IMG/VR virus record: IMGVR_UViG_3300010373_000083
Span: 1-40,337 of that record
Source of the DNA: a virus
DNA length: 40,337 nucleotides
Direction: 5' to 3' (one strand)
The notes below the pieces were generated by a model. That model ran no database searches. It was not told the origin of the DNA and worked only from the letters and a program-made list of their open reading frames with translations. The translations under genes and the position numbers were made by a program. Each line of letters opens with the position of its first letter. Position 1 is the stretch's first letter. Of this stretch, positions 14,660 through 25,226 are shown in pieces.

Positions 14660-16786
14660 ATGCCCACCGTACCCGAACAGACCGTCCCCAGCGTACTGCC
14701 CAGCGAGCTACCGGCGCCGCAGGTAAGCCGGTTCGCCTACATGGCCATGGGTCAGGGCGGCGAAGAGCTGCAGCGTCAGGGCGCGGTGGCTGCAGGCATC
14801 GGCAACGAGGTGAGCGCCGAGGCCACGCAAACACTGCAGCTGGCTAACCAGGTCCGCGTCAACGACGCGATGAACCAGCTGCGCGAAGCCCAGCAGAACC
14901 TCACCTACGGCGATCCGAACGACCCCAGCACCGGCTATCTGGCGCAGCAAGGCCGCGCCGCGCTGGAGCGCCCTGGCGGCCAGTCCCTAGTGGACGAGTA
15001 TGGCGGCAAGCTGCAGAGCGCCGCGTCGTCCATCGCGGACGGCCTGAGCACGCCCGCGCAGCAGCAGATGTTCCAGCGCGAGGCGCAGGGCCTCGTGACC
15101 GGCTTCCAAGGCGAAGTGCAGCGCCACACGCTGCAGCAGTTCCACAACTACGCGCTGTCGACCCAGAGCGGCGCGCTCAAGCTGGCGCAGAACTCCGCCG
15201 CGCTGGGCTGGAGCAATCCGGATACGGTGGGCACCTCGGTACAGCAGGCCGAGGCCGCCGTGGTGCAGACCGGACGTCTGATGGGCATGTCGGCCGACGA
15301 GATCGAAGCCAACCGTCAGCAGACCGTCAGCGGCATGTACAGCCACGTCATTCAAGCGGCGCTGGAGAACAACAACCCCGACTACGCCCTGCTGTTCCTG
15401 AACGCCCACAAGGGCGACATGACGGCCGACGACGTCCTGCGCGTGCAGGGGCAGGTCAATCGCGACGTAGACAGCCGGGTGGCGCTGACGGCGACCACGG
15501 CGACCACGGCCAATTTCCAGTCGGCGCTGCAGCCCACCGGCATGGACCGCTTCACGAATTTGATCCTGCAGCAGGAATCCGGCGGCAAGGGCGATCTGCT
15601 GCCCAATGGGCAGCCGCTGACGTCCGCCAAGGGCGCCAAGTACAGCATGCAGGTCACGGACGCCACGGCGGCGAATCCCGGCTTCGGTATCCAGCCGGCG
15701 CAGTCGGATACGCCGGACGAGTACAACCGCGTCGGGCGCCAGCTGCTCAGCGCCTACGTGCAGAAGTACGGCAACGTGGCACAGGCGGCGGCGGCTTACA
15801 ACGCCGGTAGTGGCGCGGTTGACGCGGCGATCAAGAACGCGGGCGGCGCGTGGCTGACGCAGATGCCGGCGGAAACCCAAGCCTACGTGGGGAACATCAC
15901 GCGCCAGTACGACGCGGGCGCCGGCGCGCCGCAGATGCCGACGAAGCTGGCCTTCGTGCAGGATGCTGTCGCGCGGCTGGGCACGAACCCGCGGCCCGAA
16001 CAGGTCAAGCTCACGCAGGCTGCGGCGGCACGCCAGTTCGATATGCTGCAGACGTCGGTCAAGGAACGGGGCGAGCAGACGCTGAGCCAAGCGCAGCATG
16101 CTCTGATTGCCAATCACGGCGACTTCAACGGACTGGACGGCAACCTCAAGACCGCACTGGCGCAAGACCCCGAGAACTACACGAAGGCGCAGGCGTTCGC
16201 TACCGCGCTCAGCAAGGACACGACGCAGACGGACCCGGCGGCATACGCCAAGCTGGCCAGCCATCCCGAAGCCATGGCCGCGCTGTCCGACGCGCAGTTC
16301 ACGCAGCTGCGCACGGTGCTGTCCGCCGCCGACTTCAAGCACTTTGCCGACGAGCGCGGCAACATCCTGAATGGCAAGACGGACAACTCGGCTGGCGCGA
16401 TCAACAGCCCTGCGCTCAACACCGCACTGAACGAGCGCTTGGCCAACCTCGGTATCAACCCGTCGCCGACCAAGACGGACACCGACAACCTGGCACGTGT
16501 GGGCGAGATCCAGAAGTTCGTGCGTGACGACATTTTCGCCCAGCAGCAGGAGTTGGGTCGCAAGATGACGCCGCAGGAAATCGGCCAGCGCGTCGATGAG
16601 TTGTTCGCCAAGAATGTGAACCTGCGCGGCCTCTTCGGCCACTGGTCGTCCAAGCCCGTGCTGTCGATGGGCTACAGCGATATCCCTTCCGCCGACCGCA
16701 GCAAGCTGGAAGCGGCTATGCCGAACGCCACGGAAAACGACCGCCTCTACAAGTACCAGCAGTGGGTGATGCAGCATGGCCGATAA
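14660..16786 (+). CDS. internal virion protein with lytic transglycosylase (SLT) domain
   Basis: 708 residues. A soluble lytic transglycosylase-like domain spans about residues 290-430: LILQQESGGKGDLLPNGQPL has the catalytic Glu306, followed by SAKGAKYSMQVTDATAANPG and AAAAYNAGSGAVDAA. It would cut peptidoglycan so that the genome can pass the cell wall. The regions on each side are helical and Gln/Ala-rich as in ejection proteins. It overlaps the giant gene downstream by 11 bases, and the two probably act together in the ejected channel. Confidence 0.88.
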   Translation: MPTVPEQTVPSVLPSELPAPQVSRFAYMAMGQGGEELQRQGAVAAGIGNEVSAEATQTLQLANQVRVNDAMNQLREAQQNLTYGDPNDPSTGYLAQQGRAALERPGGQSLVDEYGGKLQSAASSIADGLSTPAQQQMFQREAQGLVTGFQGEVQRHTLQQFHNYALSTQSGALKLAQNSAALGWSNPDTVGTSVQQAEAAVVQTGRLMGMSADEIEANRQQTVSGMYSHVIQAALENNNPDYALLFLNAHKGDMTADDVLRVQGQVNRDVDSRVALTATTATTANFQSALQPTGMDRFTNLILQQESGGKGDLLPNGQPLTSAKGAKYSMQVTDATAANPGFGIQPAQSDTPDEYNRVGRQLLSAYVQKYGNVAQAAAAYNAGSGAVDAAIKNAGGAWLTQMPAETQAYVGNITRQYDAGAGAPQMPTKLAFVQDAVARLGTNPRPEQVKLTQAAAARQFDMLQTSVKERGEQTLSQAQHALIANHGDFNGLDGNLKTALAQDPENYTKAQAFATALSKDTTQTDPAAYAKLASHPEAMAALSDAQFTQLRTVLSAADFKHFADERGNILNGKTDNSAGAINSPALNTALNERLANLGINPSPTKTDTDNLARVGEIQKFVRDDIFAQQQELGRKMTPQEIGQRVDELFAKNVNLRGLFGHWSSKPVLSMGYSDIPSADRSKLEAAMPNATENDRLYKYQQWVMQHGR

Positions 16787-19700
16787 CGCGCTCGCCCCGA
16801 ACGCCGCGCCCGGCCAGCCGTCGCTGGACGACTTCCTTAAGACCGACACCGCGCCGGTACAAGCGCCCGCGGACGCGCAGTCGCTGGACGACTTCCTGGC
16901 GGGCGCCGCGCCCGGCGCGCCTTCGCCCGCGACCCTGCGTAACAACATGCAGTTTTCGGTCAACACACAGCCCGATCGCGAGGCGCAGATCCAAGCGCTC
17001 GCAAAGCGGGTAGGTGTGCCCACCGATACAGCGCGGGCGCAACCGGACGCCATCAAGACGCAGGCCGCGCTGCAGCAGTTCCCCGCCGATGCCATCGCCA
17101 GCAAATACCCGGAAACGGCGAAGGTTCTGGCCAGTCTCGACAACACGCGCATGCTGCACGACGACGTGCCGAACATGGCGGCGATCGAGGGCACGATGCA
17201 GGCGTGGCAACCGTCGTGGGGCCAGCGGCTTTCGTCATGGATCGGCTCGCTGTTCCGCATGCCGGAACTGGAGCGCGCGCAGGCGGCCAACCTTACCGCC
17301 GAGCAGCAGCTGGGCATCTCCGCTGGCCAAGCGCGCTCGGCAGTGGGCGGCGAGTCGGAACTGCCGGAGCAGTTCGCCGGGCAGGCCGTGCATGTCGGCA
17401 CACTGGGCATCGTGCCCAACCGCTTTGGCGAGGCACAGACCACAGCGGGACGTGTCGGCGCCGGCGCCGGTAGCCTGTTGGGCTTCATGGCCGGCGCGCC
17501 GATGAAGGTGGCGGCCTACGGCCTGGGCCGACTCGGCGTCACCGGCGCACTGGGCGCCGTGGGCGGCGGTTCCCTTCTGACGTCCACGCTGGCGTCGGCT
17601 GGCAATACGGCAGCCACGCTGGGCACGGCGGGCGCCCTTGGCGAGACGGGCAACGCGCTTAACAGCGCCAGCGCCGGCGAAGCCCTGGGCAAGATTGGCG
17701 CGGCCGCCGGCAGCAACGCGCTCACTGGCGCCACCTTCGGTGCCGTGGGGCGCTTGCTCCCGAAGAACACGCTGGCGCAGCTGATCGGGCGTGTCGTCGC
17801 CAACAACGCCGCCACGGACCTGACGCAAGGCAGCCGCCCCTGGGACGAGCGTCCGGTCGATCAGAAGATCATGGATTACGGCCTGAATACGCTCTTTTCG
17901 CTGCACGGTATGCCGCCGGCGGAAAGCGAGGCGATCCAGAACGCTGGCTCTGCGGCAGCGGCGACCGAAGACGCGCAGCGCGTCGCCGGGCTCAGCCAGC
18001 TGTTCACGGCGTCCAAGTTCCGCGACCGCGACCCGGAGCAGTTCAAGCAGTTCGTGTCGGACGTCGCCGACCGCGCCGGCACGCCGGACCTGTACGTGGA
18101 CGCCAAGCAGTTCGCGCAGGTGCTGGACCAGTCGGGCGTGAGCGCCGACGAGCTATCGCAGACGATGCCCGGCGTGGCCAAGCAGATGCGCGAGGGGCTG
18201 CAGACCGGGGGCATGGTGCAGCTTCCCATCGAGGACTACGCCCAACACATCGCCGGCAGCAAGGTGGACGAGGCGCTGCAGCCGCACCTGCGCACCTCGC
18301 CGGACGGCATGACGTTCGCCGAGGCGCAGCAGTATTACCAGGACAACGCACGGTCCTTTGCCGACCGGGCCAAGGTGGCCGATGCACGCGTGCAGGACGA
18401 AGCGTTCCAGCAGTCCGGGCAGCAGGTTGAGGATACCGTGCAGCAGCAGCTGGACGCGACGGGCCGCTTTCCGAAGGACGTCAACAGCGCCTACGCGAAG
18501 ATGTGGCGCGCGTTCTTCGAGACCACCGCCAGCAAGACCGGCCAGCTCCCGCACGAGGTCATGGCGCAGTACCCGGCCGAAGTGCGCAGCGACCAGCTTA
18601 CACGCCCGTCACTGGACCAGGGGGCGGCGCCGGAGCGCACCGTCAGCGTGACGGGCTTCGGCGATGTTAAGTTCAACCAGCAGCACGACGTGGAGCTGCT
18701 GGGCGGCAGCTCCGACGACGGCAGCACGGTCTACGCGGATCGGAGCTGGAAGCCGGTCGCCAAGCTGCGCATGGCCGATGGCACCGAGAAAGACGTGGAC
18801 CGCTCGCCGTTTCTTGGCGTGCACGAGCTGCGCGAACGCGCGCTGGAGGACCAGGGCTGGAGCTACACCGACGCGCATAACCAGGCCGAGCGTGAGGAAG
18901 ATGCCGCCGTGCGTGCGGCCGGCATCGACCCGAAGTCCTACCAGGAAAGCTACGACGGCGAAATCAAGGACGCCGCCAAGAAAGCCGACACCGGCAATCC
19001 GCCGCCGGACATCGTGGCCAAGCCCTACGAGCACCCGGATTCCCAGCGCGCCCGCGAAGCGCTAGGCCGCGTGGAGCAGGCCGAGAACAACGCCAGCGGC
19101 GAGTCGTCGGCGTCGCTGGAAGCGCAGCATCGCGTGGCCGACGAAAAGGCGGCCGGGCAGACGCGCGCCATCATTCGTCGCGATGGCTCCGTGGAACCGC
19201 TCTACGGCGTCGATGCCGTCGACACGCATGCGCGCGCGGGCGAGGTGGTCGTGCAGCATGGCGTAGGCCGCGAGCCGTGGACCGTCCTGTCGCACGGCGA
19301 CGACTTGTCGCGCGACGTGGCGCGGGGCAAGGTCAACCGCGCACTGGCTGATCTGGAAGGCCTGCGCAGCTACAACCAGCCGTCGCGCGGTTCGATCGCG
19401 TTTGACGAACGCGGCGTCGACAAGGGCGCCAGCATCAGCCTGTTCAAGGGCGCAGACCTGTCCACCTTCCTGCACGAGTCCGGCCACTTCTTCCTGGAGG
19501 TCTACAGCGACCTGGCGGGCAAGATGGGCACCGACAGCGCGGCGGGGAAGGACATGCAGCGCGTGCTGGACTGGTTCGGCGTGAAGGACGTGGCCACGTG
19601 GCGCGGCATGTCGCTGGAGGACAAGCGCGATTTCCACGAGCAGTTCGCCCGCGGCTTCGAGCAGTACCTCATGAGCGGCAAGGCGCCGACCATGGAGCTG

Positions 19701-22700
19701 CAGAGCCTGTACGGCCGCTTCCGTGCATGGCTCGTGAACGTCTACAAGTCCATGACGCAGCTGCACGTGTCGCTCACCGACGACGTGCGCGGCGTCATGG
19801 ACCGCATGCTGGCCAGTCAGGACATGATCGAGCGGACGCAGGCGGCGCGCGGCATGCTGCCGATGTTCCACGTGAAACCCGAAGGCATGACCGATGACGC
19901 CTGGGGCAAGTACCAGGACGAGCTGCGCCAGTCCACCGAGGACGCCATCAGCGACCTGCAGGCGAAGTCCATCAAGGACATGCGGTGGATGGGCAACGCC
20001 AAGGACCGGGCGATCCGGTCCCTGCAGCGCGAGGCGCGCAATGCGCGCGCCGATATCCGCGAGCGGGTGACCCGGCAGGTCGACGACATGCCGCTCTACA
20101 AGGCCGAGCGCTTCCTGCGCACTGGCGAGACGGAGGACGCCAACGGCGATGCGATCAAGGCGACGCAGGGGTTCAAGCTGAACACCGACGACCTGCGCCG
20201 GATGAACAACCCGGTGGACTTGGCCGACCTGCGCGGGCTCACCAGTCCGGACGGCCTGCACCCGGACCTGGTGGCCGACATGTTCGGCTTCAACTCGGGC
20301 GATAGCATGGTGCGCCAGCTGGCCGGGCGCGAACCGCGGCGCGACATGATCGAGGGTCTCACCGACCAGCGCATGCTGGAAGAGCACGGCGAGCTGGTCG
20401 ACCCGCAGAGCATCGAGCGCGCGGCCGAGAGCGCCATCCACAACGACGTGCGCACTCGCGTGCTGGCGCGCGAGCTGAACGCCCTGGCCAAGGCGACCGG
20501 GCCGGCCCGGCTGCTCGCCAAGGCCGCCGGAGAGGCCGCAGAGAGCGCCATCAGCGCGCGCAAGGTGCGCGACGTCAACCCGCGCCAGTTCCAGGCGCAG
20601 GAAGGCCGCGCCGGCAAGGCGGCGATGGACGCCATGAAGAAAGGCGACACCGAGACGGCCGCGGTGCAGAAACGCGCCCAGCTGCTGAACAACCAGCTGG
20701 CGCGCAAGGCGCAAGACGCGCGCGAGGACATCGCCAAGGCGCTCACCTACTTCAAGCGGTTCCAGCGCGTCAACCCGCTCAAGGCGATGGCGCCGGAAGA
20801 GCGCGAGCAGGTGCTGAAACTGCTGTCGGCCTACGACTTCCGCACGAACCCGTCCGCCAAGCCGTCGCGCGCGCAGGAGAACCTGCACCAGTGGCTGGAG
20901 TCGCAGCAGCTGGCCGGCTACAGTCCGCTGGTGGACGAGACGCAGCTGGCGGCTACGCCGCGCACCGGCTACCGCGACATGACGGTCAGCCAGCTGCGGG
21001 GGTTGTACGACACCGTGCGCAGCATCGAGAAGATCGGCCGCGACAAGCTCATGGCCCTGTGGGACGGGCAGCAGGTCGCGCTGGACGATCTGGTGCGCAA
21101 CACCTTCGTGCCGAAGATGCAGGAGCGCGGCGACACGTTCACGGCCGACCAGATCTACAGCCACGAGAACAACCGCGACGCCGGCTGGGTGAAGCTGGCG
21201 TTCGATCGCATGGGTAGCGCCCTGCGCGCGACAGGCGCCGAGTTGAAGCCCCAGTATTTCAAGGCCAACCAGTTCGACATGCACGACACGCTCGGCCCGT
21301 TCCACGAGATGTTCAACCAGGTGTTCGAAGCGAACTATCGCAAGCTGGACCTGATGCGCGAACAGTCCGCCCGTGCCCGCGATCTCGCCGCGACGCTGGG
21401 CCGCGACTGGCAGACGTCGATGTTCGACAGCGTGCCCAACGCGCAGCTGGCCGACGCCAAGGCCAGCGAGGAAGCCGGGCGCACCGTGCCGATGCGCCTG
21501 ACGCGCGACAACCTGATCCAGATCGCGGCACATGCCGGCAACGAGTCGAATTTCGACAAGCTTGCCAAGGGCTACGGCTGGAAGCCGGAGGACGTGTGGG
21601 CCTTCCTCGACGGCAAGCTGACGGCCAAGGATGTCGAAGCGGTCAAGGCGCAATGGGGATGGATCAACCAATACTGGCCGGAAGTGAAGGCCCAGTACGA
21701 ACGGCTGGGTCAGGTCGTTCCGCCGAAGATCGAACCGCGGCCCTACGCGCTGCGGCTGGCGGACGGCAGCACGGTGGAGATGCCCGGCGGCTACATGCCG
21801 ATCCGGTATGACCCGCTGCGTTCGCGACTGGGCGACAAGCAGCAGGCCGAGCGTGTCGTCAAGGACGGCGAAATCCGATTCGGTTCCGACTTCTTCGGCC
21901 GCGATACGACCACGAACGGCAGCATGAACGCGCGCGTGGATGGCTACACCGACGCCATCGACCTGCGCCACGAAGCGCTGGAGCAGGCGTTGAAGGAGAC
22001 GGTGCACGATTTGGCCTACCGCGAGCCGCTCATCAACGTCAACAAAATCATCAGCCATCCGGAGTTCAAGTCGCAATTTTTCAAGTCCTACGGCCGCGAG
22101 CAGTACGACGCGCTGTACACATGGCTGGGCCGCATCGCGAATGGCTACAAAATCGACAAGGAGGTGGGCACGCTTGGCCGCTTCCTGCACTACACGCGCA
22201 CCGGCATGGTGATGAACGCCATCGCCCTGCGCGCCAGCACCGTGCTCAAGCACGGCGGCAGCGCGGCCATCAAGAGCGCGGGCTACTTCGTGGGCGGTGG
22301 CGAGAAGTACTATCTGGCGCGTCAGGCGGCCATGGCCTACGACTACAAGGCGCAGCTGCAGGAGGCCTTCGACAAGTTCCCCGAGATCCGCGCCCGCGCC
22401 ATGCAGCAGGACCGCGACTACCGGCAGACCGTGGGCAGCCTGTTCAAGCCCGAATCGTTGCGGTCACGTGCCGAGCGTTTCGGCCACGCCGCCGTGGCCT
22501 ACGCCGATCTGTTCACCGCCGTGGCGACGGCCCATGGCGCCTACGACCGCGCCGTGACCGAAGGCATCCCCAAGAACCAGGGCGGCACCGGCGCGCCTCT
22601 GGCGCACGACCAGGCCGTGCGCTACGCCAACCAGGTCGTGCGCGAGGCCCACGGGTCACAGATCGAATCGGCGCGATCCAACCTGATGACCAACCCGCAC

Positions 22701-23255
22701 GAGGGCGTCAAGCTGTTCACGACGCTGTACGGCTTCATGAACAACACGCTGGGGCAGGCCACCGATATGGCCGACGCATGGCGCACCGGCCGCATGTCGC
22801 ACCCCGTCATCGCGGCGCGCGCCATGGCGGCGCTGATCGTGCCGGCGCTGTGGGCCGGTGTGATCCAGAACGGATGGCCCAGCAAGGACGACTGGGGCAA
22901 ATGGGGCTCCGAAGCGCTGGCATCCGAAGGCGCCGGCATGCTGCCGTTCGGGCGCGACGTGTACGCCTTTCTGGCCGGCTACCAGCACGCCGGTATCGTG
23001 GGCGTGGAGAACTGGCTGCAGGCCGTGGCGCAGCCGGCCAAGGATGCGGCCCATGCCGCCGAAGGCAAGAAAGTGGCCAACCCCATCGCACACGCCGCCG
23101 ACGCCGCCGGCATGGGCCTGCACATCCCCGGCCTGGGCCAGATTGGACACTCCGCGCAGTACCTCTACAATGTCCACACCGGTAAGGAACGCCCGAAGAA
23201 CGCGGGGGAACTCGCCGAAGGCGTCCTGCTCGGCCACGGCCAGCGCAAGCACTAG
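16776..23255 (+). CDS. giant internal virion protein, 2159 aa, with HExxH motif
   Basis: One uninterrupted frame of 2159 residues, nearly one sixth of the genome. It starts with two copies of SLDDFL (near residues 16-21 and 36-41), followed by a long Gly/Ala stretch. At residues 900-904 HESGH within FLHESGHFFLEVYSDLA has the zinc-protease pattern HExxH. The segment after it (EQFARGFEQYLMSGKAPTME and KSMTQLHVSLTDDVRGVMDR) is widely seen in giant phage virion proteins. The C-terminus MLPFGRDVYAFLAGY resembles the PLxRFG-type end. Role inferred: ejected with the genome. Protease activity is unproven and no third zinc ligand was assigned. Confidence 0.85.
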   Translation: MADNALAPNAAPGQPSLDDFLKTDTAPVQAPADAQSLDDFLAGAAPGAPSPATLRNNMQFSVNTQPDREAQIQALAKRVGVPTDTARAQPDAIKTQAALQQFPADAIASKYPETAKVLASLDNTRMLHDDVPNMAAIEGTMQAWQPSWGQRLSSWIGSLFRMPELERAQAANLTAEQQLGISAGQARSAVGGESELPEQFAGQAVHVGTLGIVPNRFGEAQTTAGRVGAGAGSLLGFMAGAPMKVAAYGLGRLGVTGALGAVGGGSLLTSTLASAGNTAATLGTAGALGETGNALNSASAGEALGKIGAAAGSNALTGATFGAVGRLLPKNTLAQLIGRVVANNAATDLTQGSRPWDERPVDQKIMDYGLNTLFSLHGMPPAESEAIQNAGSAAAATEDAQRVAGLSQLFTASKFRDRDPEQFKQFVSDVADRAGTPDLYVDAKQFAQVLDQSGVSADELSQTMPGVAKQMREGLQTGGMVQLPIEDYAQHIAGSKVDEALQPHLRTSPDGMTFAEAQQYYQDNARSFADRAKVADARVQDEAFQQSGQQVEDTVQQQLDATGRFPKDVNSAYAKMWRAFFETTASKTGQLPHEVMAQYPAEVRSDQLTRPSLDQGAAPERTVSVTGFGDVKFNQQHDVELLGGSSDDGSTVYADRSWKPVAKLRMADGTEKDVDRSPFLGVHELRERALEDQGWSYTDAHNQAEREEDAAVRAAGIDPKSYQESYDGEIKDAAKKADTGNPPPDIVAKPYEHPDSQRAREALGRVEQAENNASGESSASLEAQHRVADEKAAGQTRAIIRRDGSVEPLYGVDAVDTHARAGEVVVQHGVGREPWTVLSHGDDLSRDVARGKVNRALADLEGLRSYNQPSRGSIAFDERGVDKGASISLFKGADLSTFLHESGHFFLEVYSDLAGKMGTDSAAGKDMQRVLDWFGVKDVATWRGMSLEDKRDFHEQFARGFEQYLMSGKAPTMELQSLYGRFRAWLVNVYKSMTQLHVSLTDDVRGVMDRMLASQDMIERTQAARGMLPMFHVKPEGMTDDAWGKYQDELRQSTEDAISDLQAKSIKDMRWMGNAKDRAIRSLQREARNARADIRERVTRQVDDMPLYKAERFLRTGETEDANGDAIKATQGFKLNTDDLRRMNNPVDLADLRGLTSPDGLHPDLVADMFGFNSGDSMVRQLAGREPRRDMIEGLTDQRMLEEHGELVDPQSIERAAESAIHNDVRTRVLARELNALAKATGPARLLAKAAGEAAESAISARKVRDVNPRQFQAQEGRAGKAAMDAMKKGDTETAAVQKRAQLLNNQLARKAQDAREDIAKALTYFKRFQRVNPLKAMAPEEREQVLKLLSAYDFRTNPSAKPSRAQENLHQWLESQQLAGYSPLVDETQLAATPRTGYRDMTVSQLRGLYDTVRSIEKIGRDKLMALWDGQQVALDDLVRNTFVPKMQERGDTFTADQIYSHENNRDAGWVKLAFDRMGSALRATGAELKPQYFKANQFDMHDTLGPFHEMFNQVFEANYRKLDLMREQSARARDLAATLGRDWQTSMFDSVPNAQLADAKASEEAGRTVPMRLTRDNLIQIAAHAGNESNFDKLAKGYGWKPEDVWAFLDGKLTAKDVEAVKAQWGWINQYWPEVKAQYERLGQVVPPKIEPRPYALRLADGSTVEMPGGYMPIRYDPLRSRLGDKQQAERVVKDGEIRFGSDFFGRDTTTNGSMNARVDGYTDAIDLRHEALEQALKETVHDLAYREPLINVNKIISHPEFKSQFFKSYGREQYDALYTWLGRIANGYKIDKEVGTLGRFLHYTRTGMVMNAIALRASTVLKHGGSAAIKSAGYFVGGGEKYYLARQAAMAYDYKAQLQEAFDKFPEIRARAMQQDRDYRQTVGSLFKPESLRSRAERFGHAAVAYADLFTAVATAHGAYDRAVTEGIPKNQGGTGAPLAHDQAVRYANQVVREAHGSQIESARSNLMTNPHEGVKLFTTLYGFMNNTLGQATDMADAWRTGRMSHPVIAARAMAALIVPALWAGVIQNGWPSKDDWGKWGSEALASEGAGMLPFGRDVYAFLAGYQHAGIVGVENWLQAVAQPAKDAAHAAEGKKVANPIAHAADAAGMGLHIPGLGQIGHSAQYLYNVHTGKERPKNAGELAEGVLLGHGQRKH

Positions 23256-23264
23256 GATCGCACG

Positions 23265-24875
23265 ATGACCATCTCGTCTACCGTTCGCACCGCCGGCCCT
23301 TACACGGGCACCGGCCTGGTCAATACCTACCCGTTCGCCTTCAAGGTGTTCCAGGCCGGCGACTTGTTGGCGCAGCAGACCGACACCAGCGGCAATATAA
23401 CCACGCTGGTGCTCACGACCAATTACAGCGTAACGCTCAACGCAGATCAGAACGCCAGCCCGGGCGGTTCGATCGTGCTGAACAGCAACCTGCCGAACGG
23501 CTACGAGCTGATCCTCAGCTCGCAGGTGGCTGAGCTACAGGGCACGTCGATTACCAACAATGGCGGCTTCTACCCGCAAGTGTTGGAGGATGCGCTGGAC
23601 TATCTGACGATTCTTACGCAGCAGCTGCAAACGGGGCTGACGCAGTGCATGCAGCTTCCTCTTGCCGTGCAGGGCGTCACGACGACGTTGCCCGCGCCCG
23701 TCGCCGGACAGCTGATCGGCTGGAACGCTGCGGGCACTGCGCTGGTCAACCTAACGCCCAGTGGACTTGGCGCCGGTTCCGTGCTCGATGTCAACGTGGC
23801 TGCCAATGCCGCAATTAGCTCGTCGAAAATAAATTTCAACCAGCCGGCTACCAATCAGTTCTTCTCGCAAAATGGCGCCGTCATAAACCGGTTCAACGAC
23901 CGCATTTTTTTGGGTGGCGCGACGGCTTCGGATGGATCGATGGGCTCAGGAGGATCAGCTGACTGGGTTAGTCAGTTCTATGAAGCGAATGGCTACGCCA
24001 CGTTCCTTACGCCGAGCATGCTGTCGGTGGAAACGAACAACAACCCATTCTCCGAGCAGGCGATTTTCGGCGGCGCGCAATCCATGTACGCAACGGCGGC
24101 CAACTCGGCGGCTATCGGTCTTTACGGCCTGGGCGTCAACAACAACACGACGTATCAGTCCTACGCGTGGGGAGCGTACATCGAAGGCCAGCAGATTGCC
24201 AACACTGGCGGAGGCGCGGTAGGTATAGAAATTTCTACGCGAAACATGGTGGCGTCGCAAAAACTCGATCCCTATAACACAGTACCTTCCAATACGACCG
24301 TGGGGTTGCAACTCAGTTGTGGATGTGGCGTGGCCTCGACGGGCCAGTTCGACGGCACAGCCGCGTTAATCGTCACGAGCAACCCTATGACGTGGAACTC
24401 CGGTATTGTGTTCCGCAGTGGTTCGGTGACTGTCAACAACTCCTACTCCGAAGCGATGTCTCTCCCCTCGTCGTATGCGATCAACTGGTACGCAGTAGCG
24501 GGCGCCGTGGGCGCATCCATCCGTTCTTCCGTAACCAGCACAACGGCGGGGCAAATGATCTCGTTTACCGACGGGACGCTTTACATCACGACGCAAGGCG
24601 GACACCCGCTTTTCCAGTTGGGGTCCGATCCATCGTTCGTCAACTTCATCGTCATGAATCCATCGGCGACAGGCGGAGCCGTCAGCCTGGCTGCGTCGGG
24701 TTCAGACGCGAACGTTGATTTCAAGCTGGTGCCAAAGGGCACGGGTCTGGTTCAACTCGGAACGGCTGTGCAGAATGCGACGAATTCGGCGAATTTCGTG
24801 GCCGGAAAATATATAAGGTTCAAGGATGCCAGCGGCACCACCTACTATCTGCCGGTATCTGCAGCGTCGTGGTAA
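23265..24875 (+). CDS. tail fibre / receptor-binding protein
   Basis: 536 residues. The N-terminal ~150 residues resemble the T7 gp17 tail-fibre attachment domain (YTGTGLVNTYPFAFKVFQAG, then ITNNGGFYPQVLEDALDYLT). The central region is Gly/Ser/Asn-rich beta repeat sequence, and the C-terminus KYIRFKDASGTTYYLPVSA is a common fibre end. DNA of the central part (about 23800-24600) is visibly richer in A/T than its neighbours, as expected for a recently exchanged receptor-binding region. AGGA before the ATG supports the start. Confidence 0.88.
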   Translation: MTISSTVRTAGPYTGTGLVNTYPFAFKVFQAGDLLAQQTDTSGNITTLVLTTNYSVTLNADQNASPGGSIVLNSNLPNGYELILSSQVAELQGTSITNNGGFYPQVLEDALDYLTILTQQLQTGLTQCMQLPLAVQGVTTTLPAPVAGQLIGWNAAGTALVNLTPSGLGAGSVLDVNVAANAAISSSKINFNQPATNQFFSQNGAVINRFNDRIFLGGATASDGSMGSGGSADWVSQFYEANGYATFLTPSMLSVETNNNPFSEQAIFGGAQSMYATAANSAAIGLYGLGVNNNTTYQSYAWGAYIEGQQIANTGGGAVGIEISTRNMVASQKLDPYNTVPSNTTVGLQLSCGCGVASTGQFDGTAALIVTSNPMTWNSGIVFRSGSVTVNNSYSEAMSLPSSYAINWYAVAGAVGASIRSSVTSTTAGQMISFTDGTLYITTQGGHPLFQLGSDPSFVNFIVMNPSATGGAVSLAASGSDANVDFKLVPKGTGLVQLGTAVQNATNSANFVAGKYIRFKDASGTTYYLPVSAASW

Positions 24876-24904
24876 CCAAATACTTCACCAAACAGGAAAA
24901 CCTC

Positions 24905-25222
24905 ATGCAACTCGACGTCACGCAATCGATCACCGATCTCGACGGCCAAGTTATCCGCACCAACCCCGCCGATCCCGGCAGTGCGCCTTTTACCGTCAGG
25001 GCGCTGTTCATCCACGTGTTGTTCATGCCGCGGCAGAGCGATGCGCAGATGACGGGCGAAGCCAAGTTCAAGCGTTTCCTGCTAGCGCAGAAAATCCACG
25101 ACAACGACACCGTTAACCTGACGGTGGAGGATTGTGCCGAGCTCAAGCAACTGAGCGCCGAGACGTTCGCCACGCTGGTCTACGCGCGGCTGGCCTCGCT
25201 GCTCGACCCGCCGGTGAGTTAA
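24905..25222 (+). CDS. hypothetical protein, 105 aa
   Basis: Start ATG at 24905 chosen for AGGAAAA eight bases upstream; a GTG at 24869 would overlap the fibre gene end. MQLDVTQSITDLDGQVIRTN through LLDPPVS is a soluble mixed protein. Similar small proteins lie between fibre and lysis genes in several phages. No function known to me. Confidence 0.7.
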   Translation: MQLDVTQSITDLDGQVIRTNPADPGSAPFTVRALFIHVLFMPRQSDAQMTGEAKFKRFLLAQKIHDNDTVNLTVEDCAELKQLSAETFATLVYARLASLLDPPVS

Positions 25223-25226
25223 CGTC

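Noticed and set aside
14987-17488. An 833-residue open frame on the minus strand across the transglycosylase and giant genes
   Set aside because: Same reason: antisense shadow with His/Arg/Leu-biased composition spanning two good plus-strand genes.
19062-22253. A 1063-residue open frame on the minus strand inside the giant gene
   Set aside because: It is a mirror frame of GC-rich coding DNA; the plus frame has clear phage-protein motifs and matching gene order, and the minus frame has no ribosome site or recognisable domain.
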